Counted from the first letter of the stretch, positions 19,228-29,064 are shown. The stretch is 64,000 bases of DNA from Deinococcus sp. Marseille-Q6407 (GCF_946848805.1 NZ_CAMPFU010000001.1:12501-76500); one strand, 5' to 3'. Notes: generated from the letters alone by a model not told the origin. Numbers and translations are program-made.

Positions 19228-20474
19228 TCAGCTCTCGCCGCTCAGTTCCTCGGCGGTCTGGTCCTCGGCTCCGGCGCGGAGGTGTTTCTGGGGTGGCACT
19301 TGCAGCCCCGGGCCCAGGTGGGCTCCGCCTGCGACCCGGGCGCCAGCGCCCACCACGCTGAGCCGGGCGTTGGCCGCTTGTCCGCCCACCACGGCCTTTT
19401 CACCGATCTCGGCGTCCCGGTCCACCACGGTGCGGCTGACCTGCGCGCCGGCCCGGATCCGGGCTCCGCCCTGCACCACAGAGTCGCGGACCTCGGCGCC
19501 CCGCTCCACCACGGCGCCGGGGCCGATCAGACTGCGGACCACCGTGCCGGCAATTTCTGCGCCGCCGCAAATAAACGACCCGGCCACCTCCCCTTGTGGC
19601 TGAATCCGGGCCGGCGGCTGGGTGATGGCCGAAGTGATAAACGGCCAGCTGGGATCGTCCAGTTCCAGGCCGCTGCCGTCCAGAAAATCGCGGTGCGCCT
19701 GGTGATAGGCGCTCAGGGTGCCCACGTCCAGCCAGTAGCCGCCTAGGGGATAGGTGTAGGCATCGCCGCGGTCCACCAGCCGGGGCAGCAGGTACTCGCC
19801 GTAGTCGCCTAGGTGGCCTTCCTGCTCCAGCTGTTCCAGGGTGGACAGCAGCAATTGGGCGTCATACACGAACACCTCGCAGGCCACCGTGCGGCCCAGC
19901 GGTTGCTCAGGCTTGTAGGCAAATTCGGTCACCTTGCCCTGCCGGTCGGCGCGGACATTGCTGAAGCGGGTGGCTTCGCTTTCGTCCTGAATCTCGGTGG
20001 TGACCAGCGTGACACTGGCGCCGGTCTTGAGGTGCTGCTCAATCACCGGAGCGTAGTCCAGTTTGTAGATATGGTCGGCACTCAGGACCAGTACCACTTC
20101 GGCGCCAGTGTCGCGAATCAGGCCAGCGTGCAGGGCGAGTGCCTGTGCGTTGCCCTCGGCAAAGCCGCCGTCGCTGCTTTCCGGGCCGGAAAAGGGCGGC
20201 TCACTTCCAGGCCGCCGCGGGTGCGGTCCAGGTCCCAGGGCCGGCCGCCGGCCAGGTGGGCGTTCAGGCTGTGGGGCAGGTATTGCTCGATGATCCATAC
20301 GTCCTGCAGGCCACTGTGGACCACGTTGGAGAGGGCAAAATCAATTAGCCGGTAGGTGCCCAGAAACGGCACCGCCGGCTTGGCAAGCTGATCGGTGAGT
20401 GGCGCCAGGCGGCTGCCCTTGCCTCCCGCCAGAATGATGGTCAGGACCGTCTTGCCGGCAATACGGGTGTTCAT
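19228..20474 (-). pseudogene. glgC: Glucose-1-phosphate adenylyltransferase, interrupted by a frameshift
   Basis: Two overlapping frames together give a full GlgC of about 415 residues, which makes ADP-glucose for glycogen. The first part, from ATG 20474, carries the nucleotide loop ILAGGKGSRLAPLTD, the motif KPAVPFLGTYRLIDFALSN, and ends RTRGGLEV. The second part begins PPFSGPESSDGGFAEGNAQ and continues through the catalytic VLSADHIYKLDY to the C-terminal left-handed beta-helix. The break is near 20200-20203: one base is missing between GLEV and PPFSG (for instance one A of an AAG codon). Either a real inactivation or a sequence error; the rest shows no decay. Confidence 0.85.
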
Positions 20475-20655
20475 GGCCTGACATTGTGAGCGGCTGCCCC
20501 GGCCCGGCGGTGAAGTGGGCGTGAGCGGCAGTTGAGGTTTCCTCATGCCGGGTGTGCTGAGCTGGGTTGGATACCCCCCAAGAATGAAGGCCGAGGATGA
20601 AGGCGGAGTCATCCACGCTGTGGCCTGCCTCATGGCCAGCTATTATGCTAGGAAC

Positions 20656-20895
20656 ATGACTCTAGTACGCCATTACAGTGACACGCGAATGGAGGTGGGT
20701 CGCGTGAGGTTCCTGCTGACTGACCACGGGGCGCAGCTGATGGCCGAGGGGCCCGGCTGGCGGCATATCAGCGAGCATGGCAGTCTACAGGAAGCCGCGC
20801 AGATGCTGGCTTTCCTGCCGGAAGTGCCGCAGCAGCTGTACGAGCAGAGCCTGCACGATCTGCACCGCCGGCAGTCTCTGGAACAGGCTGCCTAA
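20656..20895 (+). CDS. Small hypothetical protein (79 aa), leaderless
   Basis: TATGCT (20644-20649) ends six bases before ATG 20656, so this start is preferred over the longer open frame from 20545. The product (starts TLVRHYSDTRMEVGRVRFL) is a compact alpha/beta domain with helical C-terminal half (LQEAAQMLAFLPEVPQQL). Not recognised; no Cys, no signal. It is divergent from glgC. Confidence 0.65.
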   Translation: MTLVRHYSDTRMEVGRVRFLLTDHGAQLMAEGPGWRHISEHGSLQEAAQMLAFLPEVPQQLYEQSLHDLHRRQSLEQAA

Positions 20896-21240
20896 AGGGC
20901 TCCCTCGCCGCGCCCGGTCTGATAAACTGCCCCGAGCGCAGCTGGCCCCGCCTGCCAGGGTTTCGTCTTGTGAAACTCCGGCCTCTTTGCCCCGAGTGCC
21001 CCCGAGTACCGCGACAAAGCAGTCAGGCGGCCGCCGGTGGCCCCGGCCGAGTTCTACTGTTCAGCCCGTCTGGCACGGGCCGGAACGACGCCGGCAGGCC
21101 TCCCATGGCCGGCAGAACAACCCCCCGCAGCGCTGAAAGCGGGAGGTGCCCTTTCCCGGGGCAGCGCACCGGCAGAGCGGCCTCAACTTAGGGGCCGGTC
21201 TACAGTTTCTCCCCATTTCTCGTGATAAGGATAGAAGGCT
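20896..21240. other. 345-base gap before rpmB, no gene seen
   Basis: Open frames here have unbiased codon use and no ribosome sites, and I do not support a gene. A TACAGT (21201-21206) could be the rpmB -10, but no good -35 is present 17 bases upstream. No tRNA, no clear hairpin with a T run. Confidence 0.4.
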
Positions 21241-21486
21241 ATGTCTAGAGTGTGCTATTTGACCGGTAAGAAGAACCTGGTGGTGAACTCGGTGGTTCGC
21301 CGCGGTAAGGCCCGTGCCCAGGGCGGGGTCGGCCGTAAGACCACCGGCATCACCAAGCGTGTGCAGAAGCCCAACCTGCAGAAGAAAACCATTCTCGAAG
21401 GCGGCGAAACCCGCCAGGTCTGGCTGAGCGCCAAGGCCATCCGGATGCTGAACCGCGGTCCCGTGAACGGCATCGAACTGATCTGA
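21241..21486 (+). CDS. rpmB: 50S ribosomal protein L28
   Basis: 81 residues, basic, beginning [17 protein letters not shown] with [10 protein letters not shown] in the centre, both diagnostic of L28, a large-subunit protein. It has a single Cys and lacks the four-Cys zinc knuckle found in some relatives. AAGGATAGAAGG upstream serves as ribosome site. Monocistronic, followed by a hairpin at 21515-21548. Confidence 0.95.
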   Translation: MSRVCYLTGKKNLVVNSVVRRGKARAQGGVGRKTTGITKRVQKPNLQKKTILEGGETRQVWLSAKAIRMLNRGPVNGIELI

Positions 21487-21514
21487 GCCGGAACCATCTG
21501 GCGAAAGACCCCCC

Positions 21515-21548
21515 GGGGCCGCAGTGGGAGCACTCCCGCCGCGGCCCC
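21515..21548 (+). terminator. Hairpin after rpmB
   Basis: GGGGCCGC (21515-21522) and GCGGCCCC (21541-21548) pair, with an inner GGGAG/CTCCC stem. No T run follows, so it may be an end-protecting hairpin rather than a classical terminator. Confidence 0.5.
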
Positions 21549-21636
21549 GAACTCTATGCTGACAGGTGCCTGCACCTCGCTGCGGCCTTGACCCCATCGG
21601 GCCCAGTTGCCTGAGGATGTGCCACAATTGTCTGTT

Positions 21637-22644
21637 ATGACGCGTGCCTCTTTGCTGCAGACAGCAACCTTGCTGAGCCTGAGCCTGCTGGCCTGCGGCC
21701 CCGCGCCCCAAGAGGGCCAGGCCCAGACTCAGGAAACACAGGCGGCCAGCGTGGCAGCAGCCAGCGACGCTGCGGCTGTGCCGGCCGGCGCACTGAGTGT
21801 GACCGCCACCACCTCGGTTATCGGTGATTTCGTGTGGGCGGTGGGCGGGGACCGGGTCACGGTACAGACGCTGGTGCCGGCCGGCAGCGACGCCCATACC
21901 TTTTCTCCCAGCCCCGGCAGCATCCGCACTCTGGCGCAGAGCCGGGCGCTGTTTGCCAACGGCGCCGGGCTGGAAGGCTGGCTGGATCAGGCGTCGGCGG
22001 CAGCGCCGGACGTGCCGGCCTACCGACTGGCCGAGCAATTGCCGCTGCATACGTCAGAAACTGAAGCGGGCGGCGGCGACCACACCCACGGCGACCACGA
22101 CCCCCACGCCTGGTGGGACGCCGACCTGGCCGCCGCTTATCTGGACGAAATTGCCGCCACCCTGAGCCAGCTGGACCCGGCCGGTGCGGAGACTTACCGG
22201 CAGAATGCCAGAGCTTACGCTGCCGAAATCCGGTCGGTGGACGAGTACGGACAGCAGCAGTTCGCGGCCCTGCCGCCGGAGCAGCGCCGGGTGGCGGCCA
22301 CCCACGGCGGCCTGAACTACTTTGCAGAGCGCTACGGCCTGGAACTGGTCGGCACCGTGATTCCCGGCTTGAGCACCGAACGTGAGCCTAGCGCACAGGA
22401 TCTGGCGGCGCTGGCCACACGAATGCGTGAGCAGAATGTCCACGTCATCCTGACCGAGAATGTCGTGGCCGGCAGCGACCGACTGGCCCAGGCGCTGGCA
22501 GCCGAAACCGGCGCGGTGGTGGCGCCGCCCATCTATACCGACGCTCTGGGCCCGGCCGGCAGCCCCGGCGAGACCTTTCCGGGTGCGCTGCGGCATAACA
22601 TAGACACCATCGTGGCGGCCCTGAAGCAGGCTGCCGCCCACTGA
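21637..22644 (+). CDS. Metal ABC transporter substrate-binding lipoprotein (cluster A-1, TroA/ZnuA-like)
   Basis: 335 residues with a lipoprotein signal peptide ending LLSLSLLAC (lipidated C20). Metal ligands expected in the family are visible as AHTFSPSPG, DPHAWWD, THGGLNYF and YTDALG, that is three His and one Asp. That set fits TroA/ZnuA proteins, whereas PsaA/MntC types have Glu at the third place. A short HTHGDHDPH stretch resembles the ZnuA His-rich loop. Zn, or Zn and Mn, is the likely cargo. First gene of a three-gene operon. A 14-bp palindrome AGGTGC-CT-GCACCT lies upstream at 21564-21577. Confidence 0.88.
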   Translation: MTRASLLQTATLLSLSLLACGPAPQEGQAQTQETQAASVAAASDAAAVPAGALSVTATTSVIGDFVWAVGGDRVTVQTLVPAGSDAHTFSPSPGSIRTLAQSRALFANGAGLEGWLDQASAAAPDVPAYRLAEQLPLHTSETEAGGGDHTHGDHDPHAWWDADLAAAYLDEIAATLSQLDPAGAETYRQNARAYAAEIRSVDEYGQQQFAALPPEQRRVAATHGGLNYFAERYGLELVGTVIPGLSTEREPSAQDLAALATRMREQNVHVILTENVVAGSDRLAQALAAETGAVVAPPIYTDALGPAGSPGETFPGALRHNIDTIVAALKQAAAH

Positions 22645-22677
22645 CTCCGGCTTCTCCTGCCTTTCCACATCTGACCC

Positions 22678-23460
22678 ATGACCCATCTGTCCTGCGACCC
22701 CCACTGCTACCGGCCGGCTGCCCTGCAAGCCCGGCACCTGACCGTGCAGTACGGTGGCCGCGTGGCCCTACAGGACGCCAGCGTAGAATTCCGGCTGGGT
22801 GAATTCAGCGCGGTGATTGGGCCCAACGGCGCCGGCAAGAGCAGCCTGCTCAAAGCGTTGCTGGGCCTGGTGCCGCTGAGCGGGGGAGAGGTGGATTACG
22901 GCGGCAGTGCCGACCTGCAACCCCACGCCGCCTATGTGCCGCAGCAGCAGACGCTGGACTGGGCTTTTCCGGTGACCGTCTGGGACGTGGCGATGATGGG
23001 CCGCACCGGCCGGCTGGGCTGGTGGCACCGGCCAGGGCCGGACGACCGGGCCCGCGCCGAGCAGGCCCTGCGTCAGACCGAACTGTGGGACCTGCGCACC
23101 CGGCACATCGCCGAGCTGAGCGGCGGGCAGCGGCAGCGGGCGCTGCTGGCCCGGATGCTGGTGCGTGACGCGGCCGTGCTGCTGCTGGATGAACCGCTGA
23201 CCGGGGTGGACACCACCACCTCGCAGGGGGTACTGCAGCTGCTGCGCGCTCAGGCAGACGCCGGCCGCGCGGTGGTGATCGTCACCCACGATCTGGAACA
23301 GGCCGCGCACTGGTGTGATCATCTGGTGTTTGTCAATCGCCGGATTGTGGCGGCCGGGCCGCCGGAGCAGGTCTACACGCCCGCCAATATCGAGGCCACC
23401 TTCAGCGCGGCGCGGCCCCCGCAGGCGGCGCTTCCGCCGCAGGAGGCTCCATCATGCTGA
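22678..23460 (+). CDS. Metal ABC transporter ATP-binding protein
   Basis: 260 residues. Walker [11 protein letters not shown]-loop region [19 protein letters not shown], signature [15 protein letters not shown], Walker [13 protein letters not shown] and H-loop VTHDLEQ are complete. The DWxFPVTVxDV sequence after the Q-loop is characteristic of Mn/Zn/Fe importers. It follows the binding-protein gene by 33 bases and overlaps the permease start by 7 bases. The N-terminus carries CDPHCYRP, a small Cys/His cluster. Confidence 0.92.
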   Translation: MTHLSCDPHCYRPAALQARHLTVQYGGRVALQDASVEFRLGEFSAVIGPNGAGKSSLLKALLGLVPLSGGEVDYGGSADLQPHAAYVPQQQTLDWAFPVTVWDVAMMGRTGRLGWWHRPGPDDRARAEQALRQTELWDLRTRHIAELSGGQRQRALLARMLVRDAAVLLLDEPLTGVDTTTSQGVLQLLRAQADAGRAVVIVTHDLEQAAHWCDHLVFVNRRIVAAGPPEQVYTPANIEATFSAARPPQAALPPQEAPSC

Positions 23461-24287
23461 GCTGGCTGACCGATCCTCTGGCCTACGGTTTTTTCGTGCG
23501 GGCGTTGCTGGCGTTGCTGCTGGTCAGTCTGCTGTGCGCGGTGGTGGGCACCTGGGTGGTGCTGCGTGGCCTGAGCTATGTGGGCGACGCCATGAGCCAC
23601 GCGGTGCTGCCGGGCATCGTGGGGGCCTTTCTGGCCGGCGGGAATGTCCTGCTGGGCGCGGCGCTGGCGGCGGTGCTGGCGGCCCTGGGTATGAATGCCG
23701 TGCAGGCCCGCTCGGGCCTCAAGCAGGACAGCGCCACTTACATCGTCTTCGTGGGCATGTTCGCGCTGGGCATCGTGCTGCTGTCGCGCACCCCCACCTT
23801 CACCAGCGACCTGAGCCATTTTCTGATTGGCAACCCGCTGGGGGTGACGCCGGCCGACCTGTGGATCACGGCCGGCGCGGCGCTGGGGGTGGGCGGCCTA
23901 CTGCTGGGGCTGCAAAAAGAACTGCTGCTGGCGTCCTTCGACCCCACCGAGGCGAGGGCCATCGGCCTGCCGGTACGGCGGCTGGAGCAGCTGCTGCTGA
24001 TCCTGATCGGCTTGGTGGTGGTGCTGGTGGTCGGGCTGGTGGGCACCACCCTCAGCGTCAGCCTGCTGATCACGGGGGCGGCGGCGGCGCGGCTCTACGC
24101 ACGCAGCCTGGGGCAGATGATGGTGTTTGCCGCGCTGTTCGGCATGCTGGGCGGCACCGCCGGGCTCTACCTCAGCTATCACCTGGGCACGGCCGCCGGC
24201 GCCACAGTGGTGCTGGTCAACACGGCCATGTTTATCCTGCTGTTGCTGCTGCGTGGCCGCCTGGGCCGACCCGGCCGCGCCCGCTAG
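23454..24287 (+). CDS. Metal ABC transporter permease (ABC-3 family)
   Basis: 277 residues with about eight membrane helices, beginning [19 protein letters not shown]. The motif [18 protein letters not shown] is the coupling-helix region conserved in ZnuB/MntB permeases. It completes the importer with the two genes upstream; the overlap with the ATPase gene suggests coupled translation. Confidence 0.92.
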   Translation: MLSWLTDPLAYGFFVRALLALLLVSLLCAVVGTWVVLRGLSYVGDAMSHAVLPGIVGAFLAGGNVLLGAALAAVLAALGMNAVQARSGLKQDSATYIVFVGMFALGIVLLSRTPTFTSDLSHFLIGNPLGVTPADLWITAGAALGVGGLLLGLQKELLLASFDPTEARAIGLPVRRLEQLLLILIGLVVVLVVGLVGTTLSVSLLITGAAAARLYARSLGQMMVFAALFGMLGGTAGLYLSYHLGTAAGATVVLVNTAMFILLLLLRGRLGRPGRAR

Positions 24288-24355
24288 ACTGGTTCAGACG
24301 TACGCTCTTTGAGCTTTTCTCTTGCTCTGGTTCTCTTGCCCTGGAGGTTTTTCCT

Positions 24356-25048
24356 ATGCAGCTCAACTATCTCGGCCACAGCACTTTTCTGCTGGAAACG
24401 GCGCAGCACCGCGTGCTGATCGACCCATTTCTGGAAGGGCCCACCAGCCCGGTCACGCCCGCAGAAGCACTGAGCTGGCCGCTGGACGCGGTGCTGATCA
24501 GCCACGCCCACGGGGACCACTGGGGCAATGCGCTGGATTTCGGGCGGCGGGGCGTGCCGATTATCGCCACGGCGGAAATCGGTGACTATGCCCAGGCGCA
24601 CGGCGCCGAGCAGGCCATCGGAGCCAATATCGGCGGCACGGTGCGCGACGAGTGGGGCAGCGTAACCTTTACCCCGGCGTTTCATTCCAGCTCTTTTCCC
24701 GACGGCACCTACGGCGGCATGCCCTGCGGATTGATCGTGGAAATGGACGGCGTGACCCTCTACCACGCCGGCGACACCTGCGCCTTTTCCGACATGGCGC
24801 TGATCGGGGAGCGTGGCCTGGACGCGGCCCTGCTGCCGGTGGGCGACCACTTCACCATGGGCCCGGCCGAAGCGGCCCGCTGCCTGGACTGGCTGAAGCC
24901 CCGCGTGGCCGTGCCGATGCACTACGGCACTTTTCCGCCGCTGGTGGGCGACCCGCAGGAATTTGCCCGGCTGGGCCGCGACAAAGGGGTGGATGTGCAG
25001 GTGCTGAACCCCGGCGCAGCGCTGACCCTGACGGCCGGCGGCCGCTAG
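24356..25048 (+). CDS. UPF0173-type metallo-beta-lactamase-fold hydrolase
   Basis: 230 residues starting QLNYLGHSTFLLET, with the metal motif SHAHGDHWGNA, then HAGDTCAFSDM and the terminal MHYGTFPPL. This is the UPF0173 family, cytoplasmic hydrolases of unclear substrate, with GHS and MHYGT as hallmarks. GGAGG lies 8 bases before ATG 24356. It sits 68 bases after the metal importer and may share its transcript. Confidence 0.9.
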   Translation: MQLNYLGHSTFLLETAQHRVLIDPFLEGPTSPVTPAEALSWPLDAVLISHAHGDHWGNALDFGRRGVPIIATAEIGDYAQAHGAEQAIGANIGGTVRDEWGSVTFTPAFHSSSFPDGTYGGMPCGLIVEMDGVTLYHAGDTCAFSDMALIGERGLDAALLPVGDHFTMGPAEAARCLDWLKPRVAVPMHYGTFPPLVGDPQEFARLGRDKGVDVQVLNPGAALTLTAGGR

Positions 25049-25071
25049 ACGCGGGACGGAGCGGGGAGGCG

Positions 25072-25975
25072 ATGAGTACCGCTTTCAGCGTGGCCTGTCC
25101 GCACTGTGTCCGGGCGGTGCCGGTCGAGTACGCCGACCGCCTGATCTACGACCTGATCTGTCGCCACTGCGGCGGTGCCTTTTGCCTGTTCGTGCGCCGG
25201 CAGAAGTTCGAGGTGCTGTTCGAGCTGGGTACTGAAGCGTTGCTGGCCGGCTACGCCCGTGAAGCGGTGTCCAGCTTTGCGGCGGCGCTGGAACGCTGCT
25301 TCGAGTTCTATGTGTGGGCTTTCGCGCTGGAGCAGGCCGCCAGTCGTGGTCTCAGCCTGGAAGAGGCACAGGCGGCGCTGGAAGCCACCTGGAAACTGGC
25401 CGACCGGCAGAGTGAGCGGCAGCTGGGCATGCTGGCCCTGGCGTACCTGCTGCGCGAAGGCCGCCCGCCCGATTTCCTGAAACCGCAGGTGCTGGGCAGC
25501 GAGTTCCGCAACGCCGTGATTCACCGCGGCGCCCTGCCACGCCGCGAGGAAGTCGAGAACTACGCGGCGCAGGTCTTTGAGGTGATTGACCGCCTGTTGC
25601 GTGAACTGGGCCCGGCTACCTTGCAGGTGCAGCTGCTGGATGAGCTGGAGTTCTCGCGTCATTTCGCGGGTCTGCCGACCGGCAACCGGCACTCCGGCGG
25701 TGACCCAGGAGCCCCCTGGCCTGTTCCGGGCGCGGATGCATGGCCGCTTTCACGCGTCTGCTGGGACGGAGGTGCCGGAAATCTGGAACCAGGCACCTTT
25801 GCCGGACCCACCCGCCGGGGCGCTGGACAAATTGCCCGGCCGGGCAGCGGAGCAGGCGGCCAAGTCGGCTTTTCAGGCCCCACTCAACCAGGGCCGCACC
25901 CCGGCCGAGGTGTTCCGGACAGCTCTGAGCGACTTTGGCAGCGGCAAGCAGCCGGAGCAGACTAGCAAGCGCTAG
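25072..25975 (+). pseudogene. Zinc-ribbon hypothetical protein, frameshifted near residue 203
   Basis: ATG 25072 (GGGGAGG upstream) begins STAFSVACPHCVRAVPVEY, with a second pair in ICRHCGGAFC, giving an N-terminal zinc ribbon followed by a helical domain (about residues 55-200; CFEFYVWAFALEQA, SEFRNAVIHRG), like DUF4145-type proteins. After FAGLPTGN (about 25680) codon quality collapses in this frame, which ends at 25965. The +1 frame reads on as a plausible tail (GLFRARMHGRFHASAGTEVP) to 25975. One inserted base around 25673-25690 explains it. It follows the MBL gene by 23 bases. Confidence 0.65.
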
Positions 25976-25983
25976 AGCAAAAA

Positions 25984-26022
25984 AGACTGCCTGCCAGGTA
26001 TGTTCGGGCAGGCAGCCAGTCT
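25984..26022. terminator. Bidirectional terminator between convergent genes
   Basis: AGACTGCCTGCC pairs with GGCAGG-CAGCC-AGTCT (internal bulge). On the minus strand it is followed by a T run (the A tract 25978-25984), so it terminates the DinB-like gene and probably also the plus-strand genes. Confidence 0.75.
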
Positions 26023-26058
26023 TCACAGTGCAACGGGACGGCAAGCCCGCCTCCCAAT

Positions 26059-26691
26059 TCAGAGTAGCCGACGGCCTTCCATCTCGGCATGCAGCTGCAG
26101 GTAGCGTAGCCAGCCACGCACACTCAAGGGGCCGAATTCATTGTGCATCACCTTGTCGTTCAGACGGGGGGGCTGCTCATGCAGGCTGTGGGCCAGCGCG
26201 GCGGTGCGGCGGCGCTGTTCGGCAAAGATCTCAGTCAGCTCGGTCATGGACATCTCCTTGGGCGGCTTATAGTCGTGGTGTTCATCCATCACCCAGGGAC
26301 GGTGCAGCACAGCGCTTTGCACGCGGGCCCGGCCCCAGCGCTCAATCCCGATAATATGCCGCAGCCGCTCACGGTTGCGCTCAGTGTCGCTGGCCTTGGC
26401 GGCCCGCGCCGCCAGCTGCTCGCCGCTGCTCTGCAGGCTCTCTTCCAGGCTCAGAAAGCTCTGGCCTTCGGCGGGTTGCTCCACCATGCGGCGCACGGCC
26501 AGGTCAGTAAGTTCCTCACGGCGGTTGCGGGCCAGCCAGATGGCCCCTGCCGCAGCCGCGCCGGCCAGCAGCAAAGGCAGCCAGGGAAAGCTGCGGTCAC
26601 TCTCCTGCGTCTCGGCCCAGCTGCCGAGGTGCTCCGGAGCGTCGTCCATCCAGTCACTGAGGGTATGGGGCAGGTCAGAGGTCCAGGACAT
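26059..26691 (-). CDS. Membrane-anchored DinB-like protein
   Basis: 210 residues. A hydrophobic segment near residues 36-55 (LLLAGAAAAGAIWLA) could anchor it. From about residue 98 the sequence resembles the DinB/DfsB four-helix fold, with candidate metal His in RLRHIIGIERWG, HRPW and LQLHAEMEG. DinB-family proteins are abundant in Deinococcus, often stress-linked and of unknown activity. TAAAAT (26698-26703, minus) ends six bases before the ATG, so the mRNA is probably leaderless. Confidence 0.7.
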   Translation of the reverse strand: MSWTSDLPHTLSDWMDDAPEHLGSWAETQESDRSFPWLPLLLAGAAAAGAIWLARNRREELTDLAVRRMVEQPAEGQSFLSLEESLQSSGEQLAARAAKASDTERNRERLRHIIGIERWGRARVQSAVLHRPWVMDEHHDYKPPKEMSMTELTEIFAEQRRRTAALAHSLHEQPPRLNDKVMHNEFGPLSVRGWLRYLQLHAEMEGRRLL

Positions 26692-26714
26692 GACCTAATT
26701 TTAAGGCAGTGAAA

Positions 26715-26730
26715 GTGACGAAAGCGTCAC
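26715..26730. promoter_or_regulatory. Palindrome GTGACG-AAAG-CGTCAC between divergent genes
   Basis: A perfect 6-bp dyad with a 4-base centre lies 23 bases upstream of the DinB-like start and 75 bases upstream of comZ. Without a T run it is a candidate operator for either gene. Confidence 0.45.
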
Positions 26731-26805
26731 AATGCCGCCCGGGGCTACTTCTAGTGCCCCCAGGAGGGTGTAGTTCTGTGACAGAGTCGCAGGAATAATA
26801 GGGTC

Positions 26806-29064
26806 ATGTTGAGATCACGGGCCTCGGCAGGAGCAGCGATGATTGTCATCGTCCTGTTTACCATGCTGCTGCTGGCGGCAATTCTGTACGCTTCTACGCA
26901 GCTTTCTCTTTCGGCTGCCAGAACAACAACAGATCAGCGTGGAGCTTTGAGCGCTCAGTATGTGGCTGAAAGCAACCTCAATGTGGCCCGCAGTCAGCTC
27001 AGGAGTCTCAGTCAGTTGCTGTCCCCTAAGTTCAAAACGCCTAATGGTGAAATTCCGTCTATCCAGATCAAGTTGGGAACGCCTGTTAATGACGTTGAAA
27101 GTTTGATTCAGCAATTGTGTGGTACTAATACACCTATTGACAATTGGTCCACGTTGCCAGGATTTCAGCCGAAACCGGGTGAAAAAATGACTAACGGGCA
27201 GGTCTATACTGACAACTATGCCCGGGTTTGTCAGGGACCAAGCGGCCGGATCGAACCCAACGGGCAGACTAATCAATTCGCTTTGCTGGGCACTTATATT
27301 CTACCAGAAGCTTATTCGGTTGCCCTCCCTGCCAATGAACGTCCAGACAATCTAATGACTGTGGCAGGACGGACCGCCTTCTGGCAAAGCCTCTTTACAG
27401 GCACCAACAATAAATTTACCCGTAACGGCAGCCGTTTGCAGCTCGACTTGGTTCAGATCATCAAATATGTTCCGCGGACGGGTGGAGTTGCCTACCGATT
27501 TGTCATCCGCACCCGTAATCTAAGTGCCCGGGGTGTTCAAGGAAATGCCGCCCGCTTTTTGAAGTCCACCAATAATACTTCGGACCGGCAGACTTGGTAT
27601 TTTGAGATTAAACTGTCTAGCTTGCTAAAGAATGTTTTGCAGACTAACTTTCACCGTTCACAAGGCGCTGCCACGCCAAATATCAATTTTACTAGCCAGG
27701 TCTTCAATGGTCCTGTGCACACTAATGAGAAATTTGTGTTTGCCAACAATGCAACTGCGTCTTTTAATGGTCCTCTGAGTAGTGCTGGTTGTACTAACTT
27801 GGCAGATGCTCCTACCTCTTCAACTTCCACAAGTAACTGGTCATGCAATCAGATGCGCGGATATTACCTGGCAGGCAATATAAGAACAGCCCCCGCCAGT
27901 ATGTCTGACCGGCAGGCTAACAATGCTCTTAATGCTGATTTAAAAAGTAATACTACTGCTAGTATTGATGATCCGGTTCCTGAAGCGGACTATGCCCCAA
28001 ACAATGTCAATTTTGCAGCGGACTATATTGCATTGCCAGATAACGCTAATGATCAAAAGGCTAAAGCAATAGAAGGCGGTATTACTGTACCTACCAATGC
28101 TACTGGGTTACAGCTTTTCGCTGGTGATGCCAATGGAAATGCTTTAACCAGCTATGACAGCAGCAAAACTCGCTGGAATGAGCCTTCAAACACTTATCAG
28201 TATATCCGTTTTTACCCCACGCAAGAACAATGCATTTATGGGACAGTCGGGTGGGAAAAGACTGACCATACTACTTATTACAAGACGCCGTCTGCCTATA
28301 GAACTAGAGATTATCATAATTACTACCGTCGCCCTGTGGTATGTGACTCTAATCTAGGGGATACCCCGGTGGTGGAATACCGGGTAGATAGTCAAGGCAA
28401 TCTTTTTAAGAAATCGGGCACCTCATGGTCTTCCACTGGGCGAAAATTCAACGGCGTAATTTTCGGAGACACCATCTCTACAGTCATGGGTCCACCCCGG
28501 CTCAGTAATATTTCTAATCCCACAGGGCAAGAGGTACTGAACAACGCCCCTCCTGCACTGGCTTCCTTTTCCAAAATAACCATAGCTGCACAAAAGTCCG
28601 TAGGCATCGGCAGCGACCTGACCATGTCCGATGCTCCTTGCCGTCAAGAAGATACAGACTGCAAAAAGTATCCTTACCCGGCCAACATGCTAGGAATCTT
28701 TTCGCAGGAAGGCAATGTCAGTATTGCTGGGAATGGCCCAGCCGACATCAAAATCCATGCTGCGCTGATGAGCAGTAAGGGCGAAGTGAATGTCAACGGC
28801 TACGATGCTATTTCCCAGCGTGGCCGAGTCCACTTACGTGGTTCTCTGGTTGAGAATTGGTATGGGGCCTTTGGTACTTTTAACCCCAATAACAATACGG
28901 ACATCAGTGGTTATGGCCGTAATTTCACTTATGACCGGCGCTTCCGGGAAGGTAACGCACCACCTTACTGGCCGGTCTCACCCTCTTGGTCCTCCGCCGA
29001 TGCCCGGGAGAGGGCACGTTTGGAAGATGTCACTGTACAGCAGGGAACTGCGGGGGATTTCTAG
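26806..29064 (+). CDS. comZ: ComZ-like large pilus-associated protein
   Basis: 752 residues. The N-terminus (SAGAAMIVIVLFTMLLLAAILYAS) is a single hydrophobic helix of PilX type and lacks the classical G|FTLxE site. The remainder is a long Asn/Thr/Tyr-rich extracellular beta-structure with several Cys, as in Thermus ComZ, a large pilus-tip component needed for DNA uptake. The three prepilins that follow with 1-4 base overlaps support this. An AATAAT box ends six bases before the ATG. The gene is clearly poorer in GC than its neighbours, especially 27.5-28.6 kb. ComZ identity is inferred from architecture and context. Confidence 0.72.
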   Translation: MLRSRASAGAAMIVIVLFTMLLLAAILYASTQLSLSAARTTTDQRGALSAQYVAESNLNVARSQLRSLSQLLSPKFKTPNGEIPSIQIKLGTPVNDVESLIQQLCGTNTPIDNWSTLPGFQPKPGEKMTNGQVYTDNYARVCQGPSGRIEPNGQTNQFALLGTYILPEAYSVALPANERPDNLMTVAGRTAFWQSLFTGTNNKFTRNGSRLQLDLVQIIKYVPRTGGVAYRFVIRTRNLSARGVQGNAARFLKSTNNTSDRQTWYFEIKLSSLLKNVLQTNFHRSQGAATPNINFTSQVFNGPVHTNEKFVFANNATASFNGPLSSAGCTNLADAPTSSTSTSNWSCNQMRGYYLAGNIRTAPASMSDRQANNALNADLKSNTTASIDDPVPEADYAPNNVNFAADYIALPDNANDQKAKAIEGGITVPTNATGLQLFAGDANGNALTSYDSSKTRWNEPSNTYQYIRFYPTQEQCIYGTVGWEKTDHTTYYKTPSAYRTRDYHNYYRRPVVCDSNLGDTPVVEYRVDSQGNLFKKSGTSWSSTGRKFNGVIFGDTISTVMGPPRLSNISNPTGQEVLNNAPPALASFSKITIAAQKSVGIGSDLTMSDAPCRQEDTDCKKYPYPANMLGIFSQEGNVSIAGNGPADIKIHAALMSSKGEVNVNGYDAISQRGRVHLRGSLVENWYGAFGTFNPNNNTDISGYGRNFTYDRRFREGNAPPYWPVSPSWSSADARERARLEDVTVQQGTAGDF

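Noticed and set aside
23315..24350. Out-of-frame N-terminal part of a long frame leading into the MBL hydrolase
   Set aside because: It overlaps the metal permease gene in another frame; the hydrolase starts at ATG 24356 with its own ribosome site.
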